A stretch of 19,312 nt of DNA from positions 1 through 19,312 of the forward strand of contig CAMCZJ010000028.1 in the NCBI GenBank assembly GCA_945886995.1, written 5' to 3'. A program made the position numbers and the translations under genes. The notes beneath the pieces are model-generated. The model was not told the DNA's origin. It worked only from the letters and a program-made list of their open reading frames with translations, and did not search any database. This DNA is from Asaia bogorensis (lineage in GTDB: Bacteria; Pseudomonadota; Alphaproteobacteria; Acetobacterales; Acetobacteraceae). The first letter of the stretch is position 1; each line of letters starts with the position of its first letter. Of this stretch, positions 1 through 8,026 are shown piece by piece.

Positions 1-105
1 GCGGAGCGTTTGCGCACGCATATCCTGCGCGACTGACGGCGCGGGCAACGCAGCCGCCGCCCCCATCGCAAGGATGGCTCTGCGGCCAATACTGGAAGCT
101 GTCAT
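1..105 (-). CDS. N-terminal fragment of an exported protein (signal peptide)
   Basis: Only the first 35 codons are in the window; the gene runs off the left edge. On the minus strand an ATG at 105 follows a clear ribosome site (GGAGG at 111-115). The peptide has a polar start, a pair of arginines (IGRRAIL), an alanine-rich hydrophobic stretch and a likely cleavage site after PSVAQ. This is a Sec or Tat-type signal peptide. Such short RR-containing leaders are common on periplasmic substrate-binding proteins of the TctC/Bug family in this group of bacteria, but the mature part is not visible, so the function is a guess. The gene is divergent from mutS and shares a 110-bp control region with it. 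Confidence 0.7.
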   Translation of the reverse strand, partial: MTASSIGRRAILAMGAAAALPAPSVAQDMRAQTLR

Positions 106-132
106 GGGAACCTCCTCCCTGGTTGGTTCTTC

Positions 133-164
133 TTGGCGCCAATGTGGAACCTCTGGCGCCAATG
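133..164. promoter_or_regulatory. Tandem palindromic repeat between divergent genes (operator candidate)
   Basis: TTGGCGCCAA at 133-142 is a perfect 10-bp palindrome. A near copy, CTGGCGCCAA, lies at 153-162. The shared 11-base word TGGCGCCAATG starts at 134 and again at 154, a spacing of exactly 20 bp, about two helical turns. GGTTC at 125-129 and GAACC at 147-151 add a flanking inverted repeat around the first copy. The pair sits between the start of the leftward exported-protein gene (105) and mutS (216), as expected for a dimeric repressor or activator bound at two sites. The regulator is unknown. Confidence 0.5.
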
Positions 165-215
165 CGCCAGCCCAGCGTTTGGCTTGGGCGCCGCCCGCCT
201 GTATCCTGTCGGCGC

Positions 216-2873
216 ATGCCCCCCGCCCAAGCCCCCTTAGGCCCGATTCCCGATGCCAGCGGCGCCACGCCCGCCTTGGCCCAATGGTTCGCCGCCAAGG
301 CCACGCATCCGGATGCGCTGGTTTTCTTCCGCATGGGCGATTTTTATGAGCTGTTTTTCGCGGATGCCGAGGCCGCTGCCGCTGCCTTGGATATTGCGCT
401 GTCTTACCGGGGGGAGCATCGCGGCCAGAAGGTCGCCATGTGCGGCGTGCCGGCCCATGCGCATGAAAGCTATCTGGCGCGGCTGATCCGCCAGGGGTTC
501 CGGGTTGCCATTTGCGATCAGATGGAAACGCCGGAACAGGCCAAGGCGCGCAAGGCGCCGACCATCCGGCGCGACATTACGCGGCTGGTGACGGCAGGCA
601 CGGTCACGGAAGAAACCCTGCTGGAAGCCGCGCGCCCGGCCTGGCTTTTGGCCCTCGCCCCGCTGGAAGACCGGATCGGCGCCGCCTGGCTTGACGTTTC
701 AACCGGCGCCTTTGGCACGGAAACCCTGCCGCGCGGGGAAGTCCAGGCGTTGCTTGCGCGGCTGGAGCCAGCCGAAATCCTGGCCCCGGAAGGGGTTTTC
801 GAAGGCGAAGTGGCAGCGCGCATCACGCCGGCTGACCCGCCACGCGATGCTGCGCGACGCCTCGCCGAGGCTTTTGATGTCTCAACCCTGGATGGGTTTG
901 GCAGTTTCAGCGCCGAAGAACTCGCCGCCGCCGCCATGGCCTTGGATTATGTGCGGGCAACCCAGGCAGGCGCCCTGCCGCGCCTCGCACCCCCCAGCCC
1001 CATGGGCGGGCGCGGCTTGTTGCAGATGGATGCCGCCACACGCCGATCCTTGGAAATCCTGAAAAGCGAAAGGGGGGAGGCACGGCATTCCCTGCTCGCT
1101 GCCGTGGACCGCACCGTGACTGCCGCCGGGGCGCGCGAATTGGCCGCGCGCCTTGCCTCGCCACTTGCCGACGCAGCCCCCATTCTGGCGCGGCATGAGG
1201 CGGTGGGCTGGATGCTCTCAGCACCTTCCGAACGTGCGGCGTTAAGGGCAGCGTTGAAGGGCTCGCCCGATATGGCGCGCGCCTTGGCGCGGCTGTCGCT
1301 TGATCGGTTTGCGCCGCGTGATCTGGCCGCCATTCGCGATGGGCTGGCGCGGGCCGAAGCCATGGCAGCGGCCCTGGATGCCGCTGGCGGCTTGCAGCCC
1401 GCGTTGATTGAAGCAGCGCGCGGCGCGCTGGTGCCGGAAGCCTCACCTCAGGCGGAATTGCAGCGCGCCTTGGCCGAAACCCTGCCAGCGCGGCTGGAAG
1501 ATGGTGGCCTGATTGCCGCGGGCTATGACGGCGAATTGGATGCGCTCAGGCGGCTGCGTGATGGTGGGCGCGATGCCATCGCCGCGCTGCAATTGGACCT
1601 TGCCCAAGCATGGGGGGTGGCAGCGCTCCGCATCCGTCACCACCAGCAATTCGGATTTCTGGCCGAAATGCCATTGGCGGCGGGCGAAAAACTGCTGCGC
1701 GCGGCCATGCCCGAAGGCCCGCAAGCCCCCATTCATCGCCAAACCATGTCAAATGCCATGCGCTTCACCTGCGCTACCTTGGCCGAGCTGGACCGCAAAG
1801 TCGCGGAGGCAGGGGACCAAGCCGCGCGGCGCGAAAGGATGGTCGCGCAGCATTTGCGCCGGCTTTGCCTGAATGCTGCGCCGGGCATCGCGGCGGCTGC
1901 GGCGGCGATGGCGGAATTGGATGTGCATGCGGCGGGCGCGGAATTGGCTGCGGGTGGCGGCTGGTGCCGGCCCGAGATTAGCGAGAAGCCGGATTTCGCC
2001 ATCAAGGCCGGGCGGCACCCTGTGGTGGAAGCAGCGCTGGCGCGTGCGCGCGGCCCCGCCTTTGTGCCCAATGATTGCGATCTTTCCGCCGGGCAACGGC
2101 TTTGCCTGCTGACCGGGCCGAATATGGCCGGTAAATCCACCTATTTGCGGCAAAACGCGCTGTTTGTGATTCTGGCGCAGGCGGGGCTTTTCCTGCCCGC
2201 CGAAGCTGCTCGGCTTGGCTTGGTGGATCGGCTTTTCTCCCGCGTCGGTGCCGCCGATGATATCGCCGGAGGGCGCTCCACCTTCATGGTGGAAATGGCC
2301 GAAACGGCGGCAATACTGAACCTGGCCAGCGCGCAATCCCTGGTAGTGCTGGATGAGGTCGGGCGCGGCACCGCAACCTGGGATGGGCTCGCCATCGCCT
2401 GGTCGGTGCTGGAAGCCCTGCATGACCGCATCCGCTGCCGCACCATCTTTGCCACGCATTTCCATGAATTGACGTCGCTTGCTGCGAAATTGCCGGAACT
2501 GGCGCTGGCCACCATGCAGGTGCGCGAATGGCGCGGGCAGGTGATTTTCCGCCATAGCGTGGGCCCCGGTGCCGCCGAAAAATCCTGGGGCCTACATGTG
2601 GCGAAACTCGCAGGTGTTCCGCGCGACGTGCTGCGCCGGGCAGAGGCTGTTCTCGGCTCCCTTGAAGCCCGCGCCAAGGGGCTTGATCCCCTGGCGGAGG
2701 AAATGCCGCTTTTCGCGCGCCCTGGCGTGGCCGCGCCGCCCTCCCATCCGGCGCTGGAAGCGCTTGCACAACTGGACCTTGATACACTCAGCCCGCGAGA
2801 AGCGCAGGAGTTTCTCTACCGCGTTAAATCGCTTTTGGAGACTGTCGCAGCAGCGCCGGACAAGTTAGTGTGA
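216..2873 (+). CDS. mutS: DNA mismatch repair ATPase MutS
   Basis: MutS recognises base mismatches and small loops in newly made DNA and recruits MutL. With ATG 216 as start the protein has 885 residues, close to the usual 850-880. The N-terminal mismatch-binding domain has the Phe-x-Glu wedge in GDFYELF (F43, E45). The C-terminal ABC-type ATPase has Walker A GPNMAGKST (634-642), Walker B LVVLDE with the D713-E714 pair, and the ATHFHEL switch motif (746-752). All key residues are present. The reading frame is open further upstream (TTG 123, ATG 162), but homology-like sequence only begins near the residue 20 region after ATG 216. No good ribosome site precedes any of these starts, so the start is the weak point. 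Its stop overlaps the GTG of glnD. Confidence 0.97.
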   Translation: MPPAQAPLGPIPDASGATPALAQWFAAKATHPDALVFFRMGDFYELFFADAEAAAAALDIALSYRGEHRGQKVAMCGVPAHAHESYLARLIRQGFRVAICDQMETPEQAKARKAPTIRRDITRLVTAGTVTEETLLEAARPAWLLALAPLEDRIGAAWLDVSTGAFGTETLPRGEVQALLARLEPAEILAPEGVFEGEVAARITPADPPRDAARRLAEAFDVSTLDGFGSFSAEELAAAAMALDYVRATQAGALPRLAPPSPMGGRGLLQMDAATRRSLEILKSERGEARHSLLAAVDRTVTAAGARELAARLASPLADAAPILARHEAVGWMLSAPSERAALRAALKGSPDMARALARLSLDRFAPRDLAAIRDGLARAEAMAAALDAAGGLQPALIEAARGALVPEASPQAELQRALAETLPARLEDGGLIAAGYDGELDALRRLRDGGRDAIAALQLDLAQAWGVAALRIRHHQQFGFLAEMPLAAGEKLLRAAMPEGPQAPIHRQTMSNAMRFTCATLAELDRKVAEAGDQAARRERMVAQHLRRLCLNAAPGIAAAAAAMAELDVHAAGAELAAGGGWCRPEISEKPDFAIKAGRHPVVEAALARARGPAFVPNDCDLSAGQRLCLLTGPNMAGKSTYLRQNALFVILAQAGLFLPAEAARLGLVDRLFSRVGAADDIAGGRSTFMVEMAETAAILNLASAQSLVVLDEVGRGTATWDGLAIAWSVLEALHDRIRCRTIFATHFHELTSLAAKLPELALATMQVREWRGQVIFRHSVGPGAAEKSWGLHVAKLAGVPRDVLRRAEAVLGSLEARAKGLDPLAEEMPLFARPGVAAPPSHPALEALAQLDLDTLSPREAQEFLYRVKSLLETVAAAPDKLV

Positions 2874-5674
2874 CAGTAATGAGACTGACCGAGGCATCCC
2901 CCGAAACCACCCCGGCACCGCATCGCCGCGGCGCCGCGCCCGCTGGCGTGATATCTGAACAGCCACTGGTGCTGGCGGATTTGCTGGCTGAATTGCTGCC
3001 TGCTGGCCAGGCCCTGCCGCGCGATACGGCGCTGGCGCTGCTGCGGCGGCATTTGGGCCGCATTCAAGGCCGCGTGCAGCAAGCATTTGAAGCGCGTGAA
3101 TTATCCGGCCTTGCCGCCGCGCGCTGGCAGGCGGCGCTGACCGATACGCTGATGATTGGCATTCATCGCTATACCGAAGCGCTGCACCCGCCGGATCGTG
3201 GCGAGAAATCCCACGCCCTGGTTGCGACCGGCGGCTATGGCCGCGGCGTACTCGCGCCATTTTCCGATATTGATCTGCTTTTCCTGACCGATAACAGCAT
3301 GAGCATGCGGGGCAAGAAGGCCGTTGAATTCATGCTCTATCTGCTCTGGGATCTGGGGCTGAAGGTTGGGCATGCCACCAGATCACGTGCCGAATGTCTG
3401 CAGGAAGCAAAGCAGGACGCGACCGTGATGACCGCGCTATTGGATGCGCGGCTGGTCGCTGGTGATCCGGCGATTTTCGCGCGCTTTGATGAGGCATTTC
3501 GTGCCGCGCGTGCGCGTTCCGGGCTGAAGCCGTTTCTGGAAGCGAAACTCGCCGAAAGGCAGAAGCGCCATCGGCGCTATGGCGATAGCCCTTACGTGGT
3601 GGAACCCCATGTGAAGGAAGGGCGCGGCGCGCTGCGCGATCTGCAAACGCTTTACTGGCTGGCGCGCTACGCCTTCAATGTGCAGCGCATGCCGGAGTTG
3701 GTCGGGCCTGATAGCCCAGGCGGTGGGTTGCTGACAGCAACTGAAGCGCGCGCCATTCGCCGCGCCTGGGATTTTCTTTGGACCGTGCGCTTTCACTTGC
3801 ATCTGGTCACCGGCCGCGCGGAAGAACGCCTGACCTTTGATTTGCAGCCCGTGGTCGGCGCGCGCATGGGCTATACGCGGCGTGGGCTTCAGGATGGCGT
3901 TGAACGCTTCATGAAGCATTTCTTCCTGACCGTGCGCGATGTGGCGCGTTTCACGCGCATTCTGGAACCCGCCATTATTCGCGCGGCACTTGGCCGCCCC
4001 GCTGTACTGCCGGCGCCCGACAAGGCGCTTACCGAAGCAGGCTTTGGCCTGGCTGATGGCAAGATCATCGCCGCACCTGGCTTTGATTTCACGGTTGAAC
4101 CCGTATTGATGCTGCGCATCTTCCGGCTGGCGCGTGACCGGGGCCTGGATATCCACCCGCTCGCCTTCCGCGCCATCATTCGCCATGCGCGCCTTTTGGC
4201 GCAGCTGCGTGGTGATCCGGCGGCGAGTGCGGAATTCCTTGATATCCTTACTGGCCGTGACCCGCATATCTGGATGCGCATGTTGAATGAGGCCGGGCTG
4301 ATCGCAGCGCTTCTGCCTGATTGGCAGCGCGTGGTTGGGTTGATGCAATTCGACACCTATCATGTGTTTACGGTGGATGAGCATACCATCGAGGCTGTTG
4401 GTGTCCTTGGCGCCATGGAACGCGGCGAACTGACGGAAGTGGCGCCGGTTGCGAGCGAGCTGATCGGCCAGGTGCAATCCCGCCGCGCGCTTTACGTTGC
4501 GATGCTGCTGCATGATGCCGCCAAGGGGCGTGGCGGTGATCATTCCGAATTGGGCGCGGAATTGGCGCTGCATGTCTGCCCTGCCCTTGGCCTGACACCT
4601 GAGGAGACGGAGACTGTTTCCTGGCTGGTGCTGCATCATTTGCTGATCAGTGAAACCGCCTTCCGCCGCGACATCGAAGACCCGAAAACCATTCTGGACA
4701 TTGCCGAAATCGTGCAAAGCCCGGAAAGGCTGCGCCTGCTGCTGGTGCTGACGGTGGCCGATATGCGCGCGGTCAGCGCCAAGGTCTGGAATGGCTGGAA
4801 GGCCACGCTACTGCGTGAACTTTATTGGCGTGTCGCCGAAGTGCTGGCGGGCGGCCTTTCCGTGCCGGAACGCGATGTGCGCGTGGCACGCGCCAAGGAT
4901 GCGGCGGCCAAGCTGCTCTCCGGACATCCGCGTGCCGAGGTGGATCATTTCCTTGGGCTTGGTTACCCAGGCTATTGGCTTTCCTTCGATCCTGAAACCC
5001 ATGCCCGCCACGCGGCGATGATTCAGGAAGCGCGGGCCGCCAAGGCACCGTTGACGGTACGCACACGCGTGCTGGAAAACCGCGCCGTCACGGAAGTGAC
5101 CGTCTATTGCACCGACCATCCTGGGCTTTTCAGCAAAATCGCCGGCGCGCTTGCGGTTGCAGGTGCCAGCATTGTTGACGCACGCATCCATACCATGACC
5201 GATGGCATGGCCTTGGACACTTTCTGGGTGCAGGATCATCAGGGTGGGCCTTTGGATGCGCCACATCGCCTGGCGCGGCTTTCCGTACTGGTGGAACAGG
5301 CGCTTTCTGGCCGGCTCAGGCTCCGTGATGAAATCCGCAAGCTGAAGCGCGAACCAGCCAGGCTCCGTGCCGTGACGGTGCCGCCGCGCGTGGTGATAGA
5401 TAATCACGCTTCCAATACCCACACGGTGATCGAGGTGAATGGCCGCGACCGGCCTGGGCTTTTGCATGATGTGACGGCGGCCATGAGCGATCAGGGCATG
5501 CAAATCGCCTCAGCCCATATCACCACCTATGGGGTGCGCGCGATTGACGTTTTTTATGTGAAGGATGTTTTCGGGCTCAAGGTTGAAAATGAACGCAAGC
5601 TCGCCTCACTGCGCGGCGCGCTCGAAGCGGCGCTGGTGCCGCCGGAGCTTGAAGCAAAGGTGGCCGCGGGATGA
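2870..5674 (+). CDS. glnD: Bifunctional PII uridylyltransferase / uridylyl-removing enzyme GlnD
   Basis: GlnD senses glutamine and adds or removes UMP on PII proteins (GlnB/GlnK), so controlling nitrogen assimilation. The 934 residues show the full family layout. The nucleotidyltransferase domain carries GGYGRG (121-126) and the metal-binding SDID (132-135). The HD hydrolase domain carries YHVFTVDEHT near 497-506 and LLHDAAKG with H548-D549. Two C-terminal ACT domains, the glutamine sensors, start near 742 (DHPGLFSKIAGAL) and near 851 (DRPGLLHDVTAAM). The GTG at 2870 overlaps the mutS stop by four bases; ATG 2879 is an alternative start. A mutS-glnD neighbourhood is familiar in alphaproteobacteria. 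Confidence 0.97.
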   Translation: MTVMRLTEASPETTPAPHRRGAAPAGVISEQPLVLADLLAELLPAGQALPRDTALALLRRHLGRIQGRVQQAFEARELSGLAAARWQAALTDTLMIGIHRYTEALHPPDRGEKSHALVATGGYGRGVLAPFSDIDLLFLTDNSMSMRGKKAVEFMLYLLWDLGLKVGHATRSRAECLQEAKQDATVMTALLDARLVAGDPAIFARFDEAFRAARARSGLKPFLEAKLAERQKRHRRYGDSPYVVEPHVKEGRGALRDLQTLYWLARYAFNVQRMPELVGPDSPGGGLLTATEARAIRRAWDFLWTVRFHLHLVTGRAEERLTFDLQPVVGARMGYTRRGLQDGVERFMKHFFLTVRDVARFTRILEPAIIRAALGRPAVLPAPDKALTEAGFGLADGKIIAAPGFDFTVEPVLMLRIFRLARDRGLDIHPLAFRAIIRHARLLAQLRGDPAASAEFLDILTGRDPHIWMRMLNEAGLIAALLPDWQRVVGLMQFDTYHVFTVDEHTIEAVGVLGAMERGELTEVAPVASELIGQVQSRRALYVAMLLHDAAKGRGGDHSELGAELALHVCPALGLTPEETETVSWLVLHHLLISETAFRRDIEDPKTILDIAEIVQSPERLRLLLVLTVADMRAVSAKVWNGWKATLLRELYWRVAEVLAGGLSVPERDVRVARAKDAAAKLLSGHPRAEVDHFLGLGYPGYWLSFDPETHARHAAMIQEARAAKAPLTVRTRVLENRAVTEVTVYCTDHPGLFSKIAGALAVAGASIVDARIHTMTDGMALDTFWVQDHQGGPLDAPHRLARLSVLVEQALSGRLRLRDEIRKLKREPARLRAVTVPPRVVIDNHASNTHTVIEVNGRDRPGLLHDVTAAMSDQGMQIASAHITTYGVRAIDVFYVKDVFGLKVENERKLASLRGALEAALVPPELEAKVAAG

Positions 5675-6000
5675 GCGAGGGTTTCAAGAGCTTCGCTGAA
5701 TTCTGGCCCTATTATCTGAGCGAACACGCCAAACCCACCACGCGCGCTTTGCATTTTACCGGCACCGGTGCGGGGCTTTTGCTGTTGTTGCTAGGGCTGA
5801 TTTCAGGCAATTACTGGCTCCTGCTGGTGGCGCTCATTTGCGGTTATGGCCCTGCTTGGGGTGGGCACTTCTTTGTGGAAAAAAACCGCCCAGCGACTTT
5901 TCGCCACCCGCTATGGTCGCTGATCGCGGATTTCCGCATGTTCTTTTTCTTCATCACCGGGCGGCTCGGCAATGAGCTTCGCCGCTTCGGCATCAAATAG
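5671..6000 (+). CDS. Mpo1-like (DUF962) small membrane protein
   Basis: A 109-residue protein of the DUF962/Mpo1-like family. The yeast member Mpo1 is an iron-dependent dioxygenase that shortens 2-hydroxy fatty acids; the bacterial proteins are mostly uncharacterised. Four histidines stand at positions typical for the family's metal site: H19 (SEH), H28 (LHF), H66 (GGHFF) and H79 (RHP). Two hydrophobic segments (about 33-58 and 82-95) suggest a membrane location. The ATG overlaps the glnD stop by four bases (ATGA), so translation is probably coupled and this is the third gene of the mutS operon. The enzymatic role is inferred from the family only. Confidence 0.85.
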   Translation: MSEGFKSFAEFWPYYLSEHAKPTTRALHFTGTGAGLLLLLLGLISGNYWLLLVALICGYGPAWGGHFFVEKNRPATFRHPLWSLIADFRMFFFFITGRLGNELRRFGIK

Positions 6001-6060
6001 GTCCGGTGTGGTTCGCTTTCATATTGGTTCGCGCAACCCCGAAGAAAGAGTTGTTTGATC

Positions 6061-6104
6061 GCATTTTCCGAGCCGCCAAGTGATTCCACTTGGCTTGAAA
6101 ATGC
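6061..6104. repeat. Interrupted palindrome, probable dispersed repeat
   Basis: An outer arm GCATTTTC (6061-6068) pairs with GAAAATGC (6097-6104), and an inner arm GCCAAGTG (6075-6082) pairs with CACTTGGC (6087-6094) around a 4-base loop. The element ends directly against the stop codon of the DppC-like gene (6105) and lies 60 bp after the Mpo1-like gene. There is no T-run on either side, so it is not a canonical intrinsic terminator. The AAAATGCGATCAAACAA pattern on the minus strand resembles short palindromic repeats scattered through many alphaproteobacterial genomes. It may still help end or stabilise both converging transcripts. Confidence 0.6.
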
Positions 6105-7019
6105 TCACCCCTTCACATCCATCGCCTGGCGTAGCCCATCGCTCACCAGATTGAAGCAGATGGAGGTCATGAAAATGCACGCCCCCGGCAGCACCGCCAC
6201 CCAAGGCTGCACATAAATCGCGGTGCGCAGCGTATTCAGCATGAGCCCCCATTCCGGTTCCGGCGGCTTGGTGCCGAGGCCCAGAAAGGAAAGACCAGAA
6301 GCAAGGATCATGGAAACGCTGATCAGCGATGTCGCATAGACAAAGATCGGCCCCAGCACATTGCCCAGCACATGCACGCGCACAATGGTGAAGGCATTGG
6401 CACCCGAAGCCCGCGCCGCATCCACGAAATCCAGATTGCGCACGCCCGTGGTCACGGTTTCCGCCACACGGATAATGGGCGGGATGAAAACCAGCGTCAG
6501 CGCCAGGATGGCATTGATGATCCCGGCACCAAGCGCGCCGGAAATCGCCACCGCCAACAGCACGGATGGGAAGGCGTAGAACACATCGGTCACGCGCATG
6601 ATCGCCATATTGGTCTTGCCACCGGCATAACCCGCCAGCACGCCAAGCACCGTGCCAATCACAAACGCAAGCGCGACCGGCGTAATACCCATGAACCAGG
6701 AAAGCCGCCCGCCATAAAGCAGGCGCGTCAGTATATCGCGCCCAAGTTCATCCGTGCCCAAAATGTGATTCGGCGTGCCAATGGGGCGAAGGCGCCGGAT
6801 CATGCTGCCCTGATAAGGATCATGCGGCGCAATCAACGACGCGAACACAATGGCCAGCAGCATCAGCAACAAGACCGATGCACAGAAAATCGTCACCGGA
6901 TCACGCCGCACGCGCTTCCAAACACCAGCCCAATAGCCGGTGGAATGTTCTGGCGCCTGCCGCGCCTGAACCGCGAGTTCGGCTTCCGCCGCCGATGGGG
7001 TGGTTGCGCTATTCGACAT
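6105..7019 (-). CDS. Peptide/nickel-type ABC transporter permease, DppC-like
   Basis: An inner-membrane permease of the DppC/OppC family, 304 residues from ATG 7019. It has the family's N-terminal membrane segment after a charged cytoplasmic start, the conserved GTDELGRDILTRLLYGGR block, several membrane segments, and an EAA-type loop (VDAARASGANAFTIVRVHVL) that would contact an ATPase. ATG 7019 lies four bases after the stop of the DppB-like gene and was chosen over an upstream start at 7049 that would overlap that gene by 26 bases. It pairs with the DppB-like protein as a heterodimeric channel. The substrate cannot be read from the permease. Confidence 0.93.
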   Translation of the reverse strand: MSNSATTPSAAEAELAVQARQAPEHSTGYWAGVWKRVRRDPVTIFCASVLLLMLLAIVFASLIAPHDPYQGSMIRRLRPIGTPNHILGTDELGRDILTRLLYGGRLSWFMGITPVALAFVIGTVLGVLAGYAGGKTNMAIMRVTDVFYAFPSVLLAVAISGALGAGIINAILALTLVFIPPIIRVAETVTTGVRNLDFVDAARASGANAFTIVRVHVLGNVLGPIFVYATSLISVSMILASGLSFLGLGTKPPEPEWGLMLNTLRTAIYVQPWVAVLPGACIFMTSICFNLVSDGLRQAMDVKG

Positions 7020-7023
7020 GGCC

Positions 7024-7977
7024 TCAACCCCGCTTGATGCGCGGATCAAGCGCAGTTTGCATCAGATCCACCAAAAGATTGAGCGCGACGAAGAACATGG
7101 CCAGCACCAGGATCGTGCCTTGCAGCACCGGCAAATCGCGCTGGAATATGGCATTATTCAGCAAAAGCCCGGTGCCGGGCCAGGAGAATACGGTCTCCAC
7201 CAAAATAGAACCGCCCATCAGATAGCCAAGCTGCAAGCCCATTACCGCAAGCGCGGTGGGGGCGGCATTCTTCACCACATGCAGGAAAACGCCGCGCCGC
7301 GTGAGGCCCTTGCCGCGCAAGGCGGTGACGAATTCCTGGTTCATGATTTCAGCAATAATGCCGCGCACCGTGCGCGTCACGATCCCCATGGGAATCACAC
7401 AAAGTGTCACGGTTGGCAGGATCAGGTGCTTGATATGCTCCCAATCCCAGGCCCAATCGGCAGACCCGCCCGGCCCCGCGCCCATGGCGGGCAGCCAATT
7501 CAACTGCACAGAGAAAATCACCACCATCACCATGCCAAGCCAGTAATGCGGCACGGAAACGCCGCCCACCGCCAGCGTCACCGCAGCGCGATCAAGCCAG
7601 GAACCGCGGAAGGTGCCGGCAAGCCCGCCCAACACACAGCCCAGAATGAAGCCCAGCAGGGAAGCGGAAGTGGCCAGCATCAGCGTATTGCCAATGGCGC
7701 TTGAAAGATCAGACCAAACTGGCCGGCCGGAAGCGAGCGACCGCCCCAGATCACCCTGCACCACCTTCATCAGCCAAAGTCCGAATTGCACGGCAAGCGG
7801 CTTATCCAACCCGTAATCGCGGCGCACCTGTTCCACCACATCGCCCGGCGCATCGGGTGGCACAATCGCGTTGATCGGATCACCAGGTGCTATCTGCACC
7901 AGCATGAAACACACGAACCCGACCGCAAGTGCGATCGGGATGGCATAGGCAATTCGGCGGATCAGGTAGAAGAACAT
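7024..7977 (-). CDS. Peptide/nickel-type ABC transporter permease, DppB-like
   Basis: A 317-residue inner-membrane permease of the DppB/OppB family. It starts with the typical N-terminal membrane segment ending in PGDP (FMLVQIAPGDPINAIVPPDAP), followed by the long periplasmic region with YGLDKPLAVQFGLWL, then five more hydrophobic segments and the EAA-type loop VTALRGKGLTRRGVFLHVV. The ATG at 7977 has a good ribosome site (GGAGAG at 7981-7986). It lies between the binding-protein gene, from which a strong hairpin separates it, and the DppC-like gene. The two permeases and binding protein form one minus-strand operon. Confidence 0.94.
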   Translation of the reverse strand: MFFYLIRRIAYAIPIALAVGFVCFMLVQIAPGDPINAIVPPDAPGDVVEQVRRDYGLDKPLAVQFGLWLMKVVQGDLGRSLASGRPVWSDLSSAIGNTLMLATSASLLGFILGCVLGGLAGTFRGSWLDRAAVTLAVGGVSVPHYWLGMVMVVIFSVQLNWLPAMGAGPGGSADWAWDWEHIKHLILPTVTLCVIPMGIVTRTVRGIIAEIMNQEFVTALRGKGLTRRGVFLHVVKNAAPTALAVMGLQLGYLMGGSILVETVFSWPGTGLLLNNAIFQRDLPVLQGTILVLAMFFVALNLLVDLMQTALDPRIKRG

Positions 7978-7990
7978 TGTCTCTCCGGCA

Positions 7991-8020
7991 ATCGCCGGGC
8001 GGTCGTTGCCGCCCGGCGAT
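7991..8020 (-). other. 12-bp intercistronic hairpin between binding protein and permease genes
   Basis: ATCGCCGGGCGG (7991-8002) is the exact reverse complement of CCGCCCGGCGAT (8009-8020), leaving a 6-base loop. The hairpin fills the 49-base gap between the binding-protein stop (8027) and the DppB-like start (7977). No T-run follows on the minus strand, so it is unlikely to be a full terminator. Such hairpins after a binding-protein gene commonly protect the upstream mRNA from 3' decay and give more binding protein than permease. Confidence 0.75.
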
Positions 8021-8026
8021 CAGAAG

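Noticed and set aside
1749..2555. Long antisense open frame inside mutS
   Set aside because: It is opposite well-conserved MutS ATPase sequence, has no family resemblance, and GC-rich codon bias commonly opens such frames.
3437..4717. 426-codon antisense open frame inside glnD
   Set aside because: Its protein is low-complexity and unlike any family I know; the plus strand is clearly GlnD.
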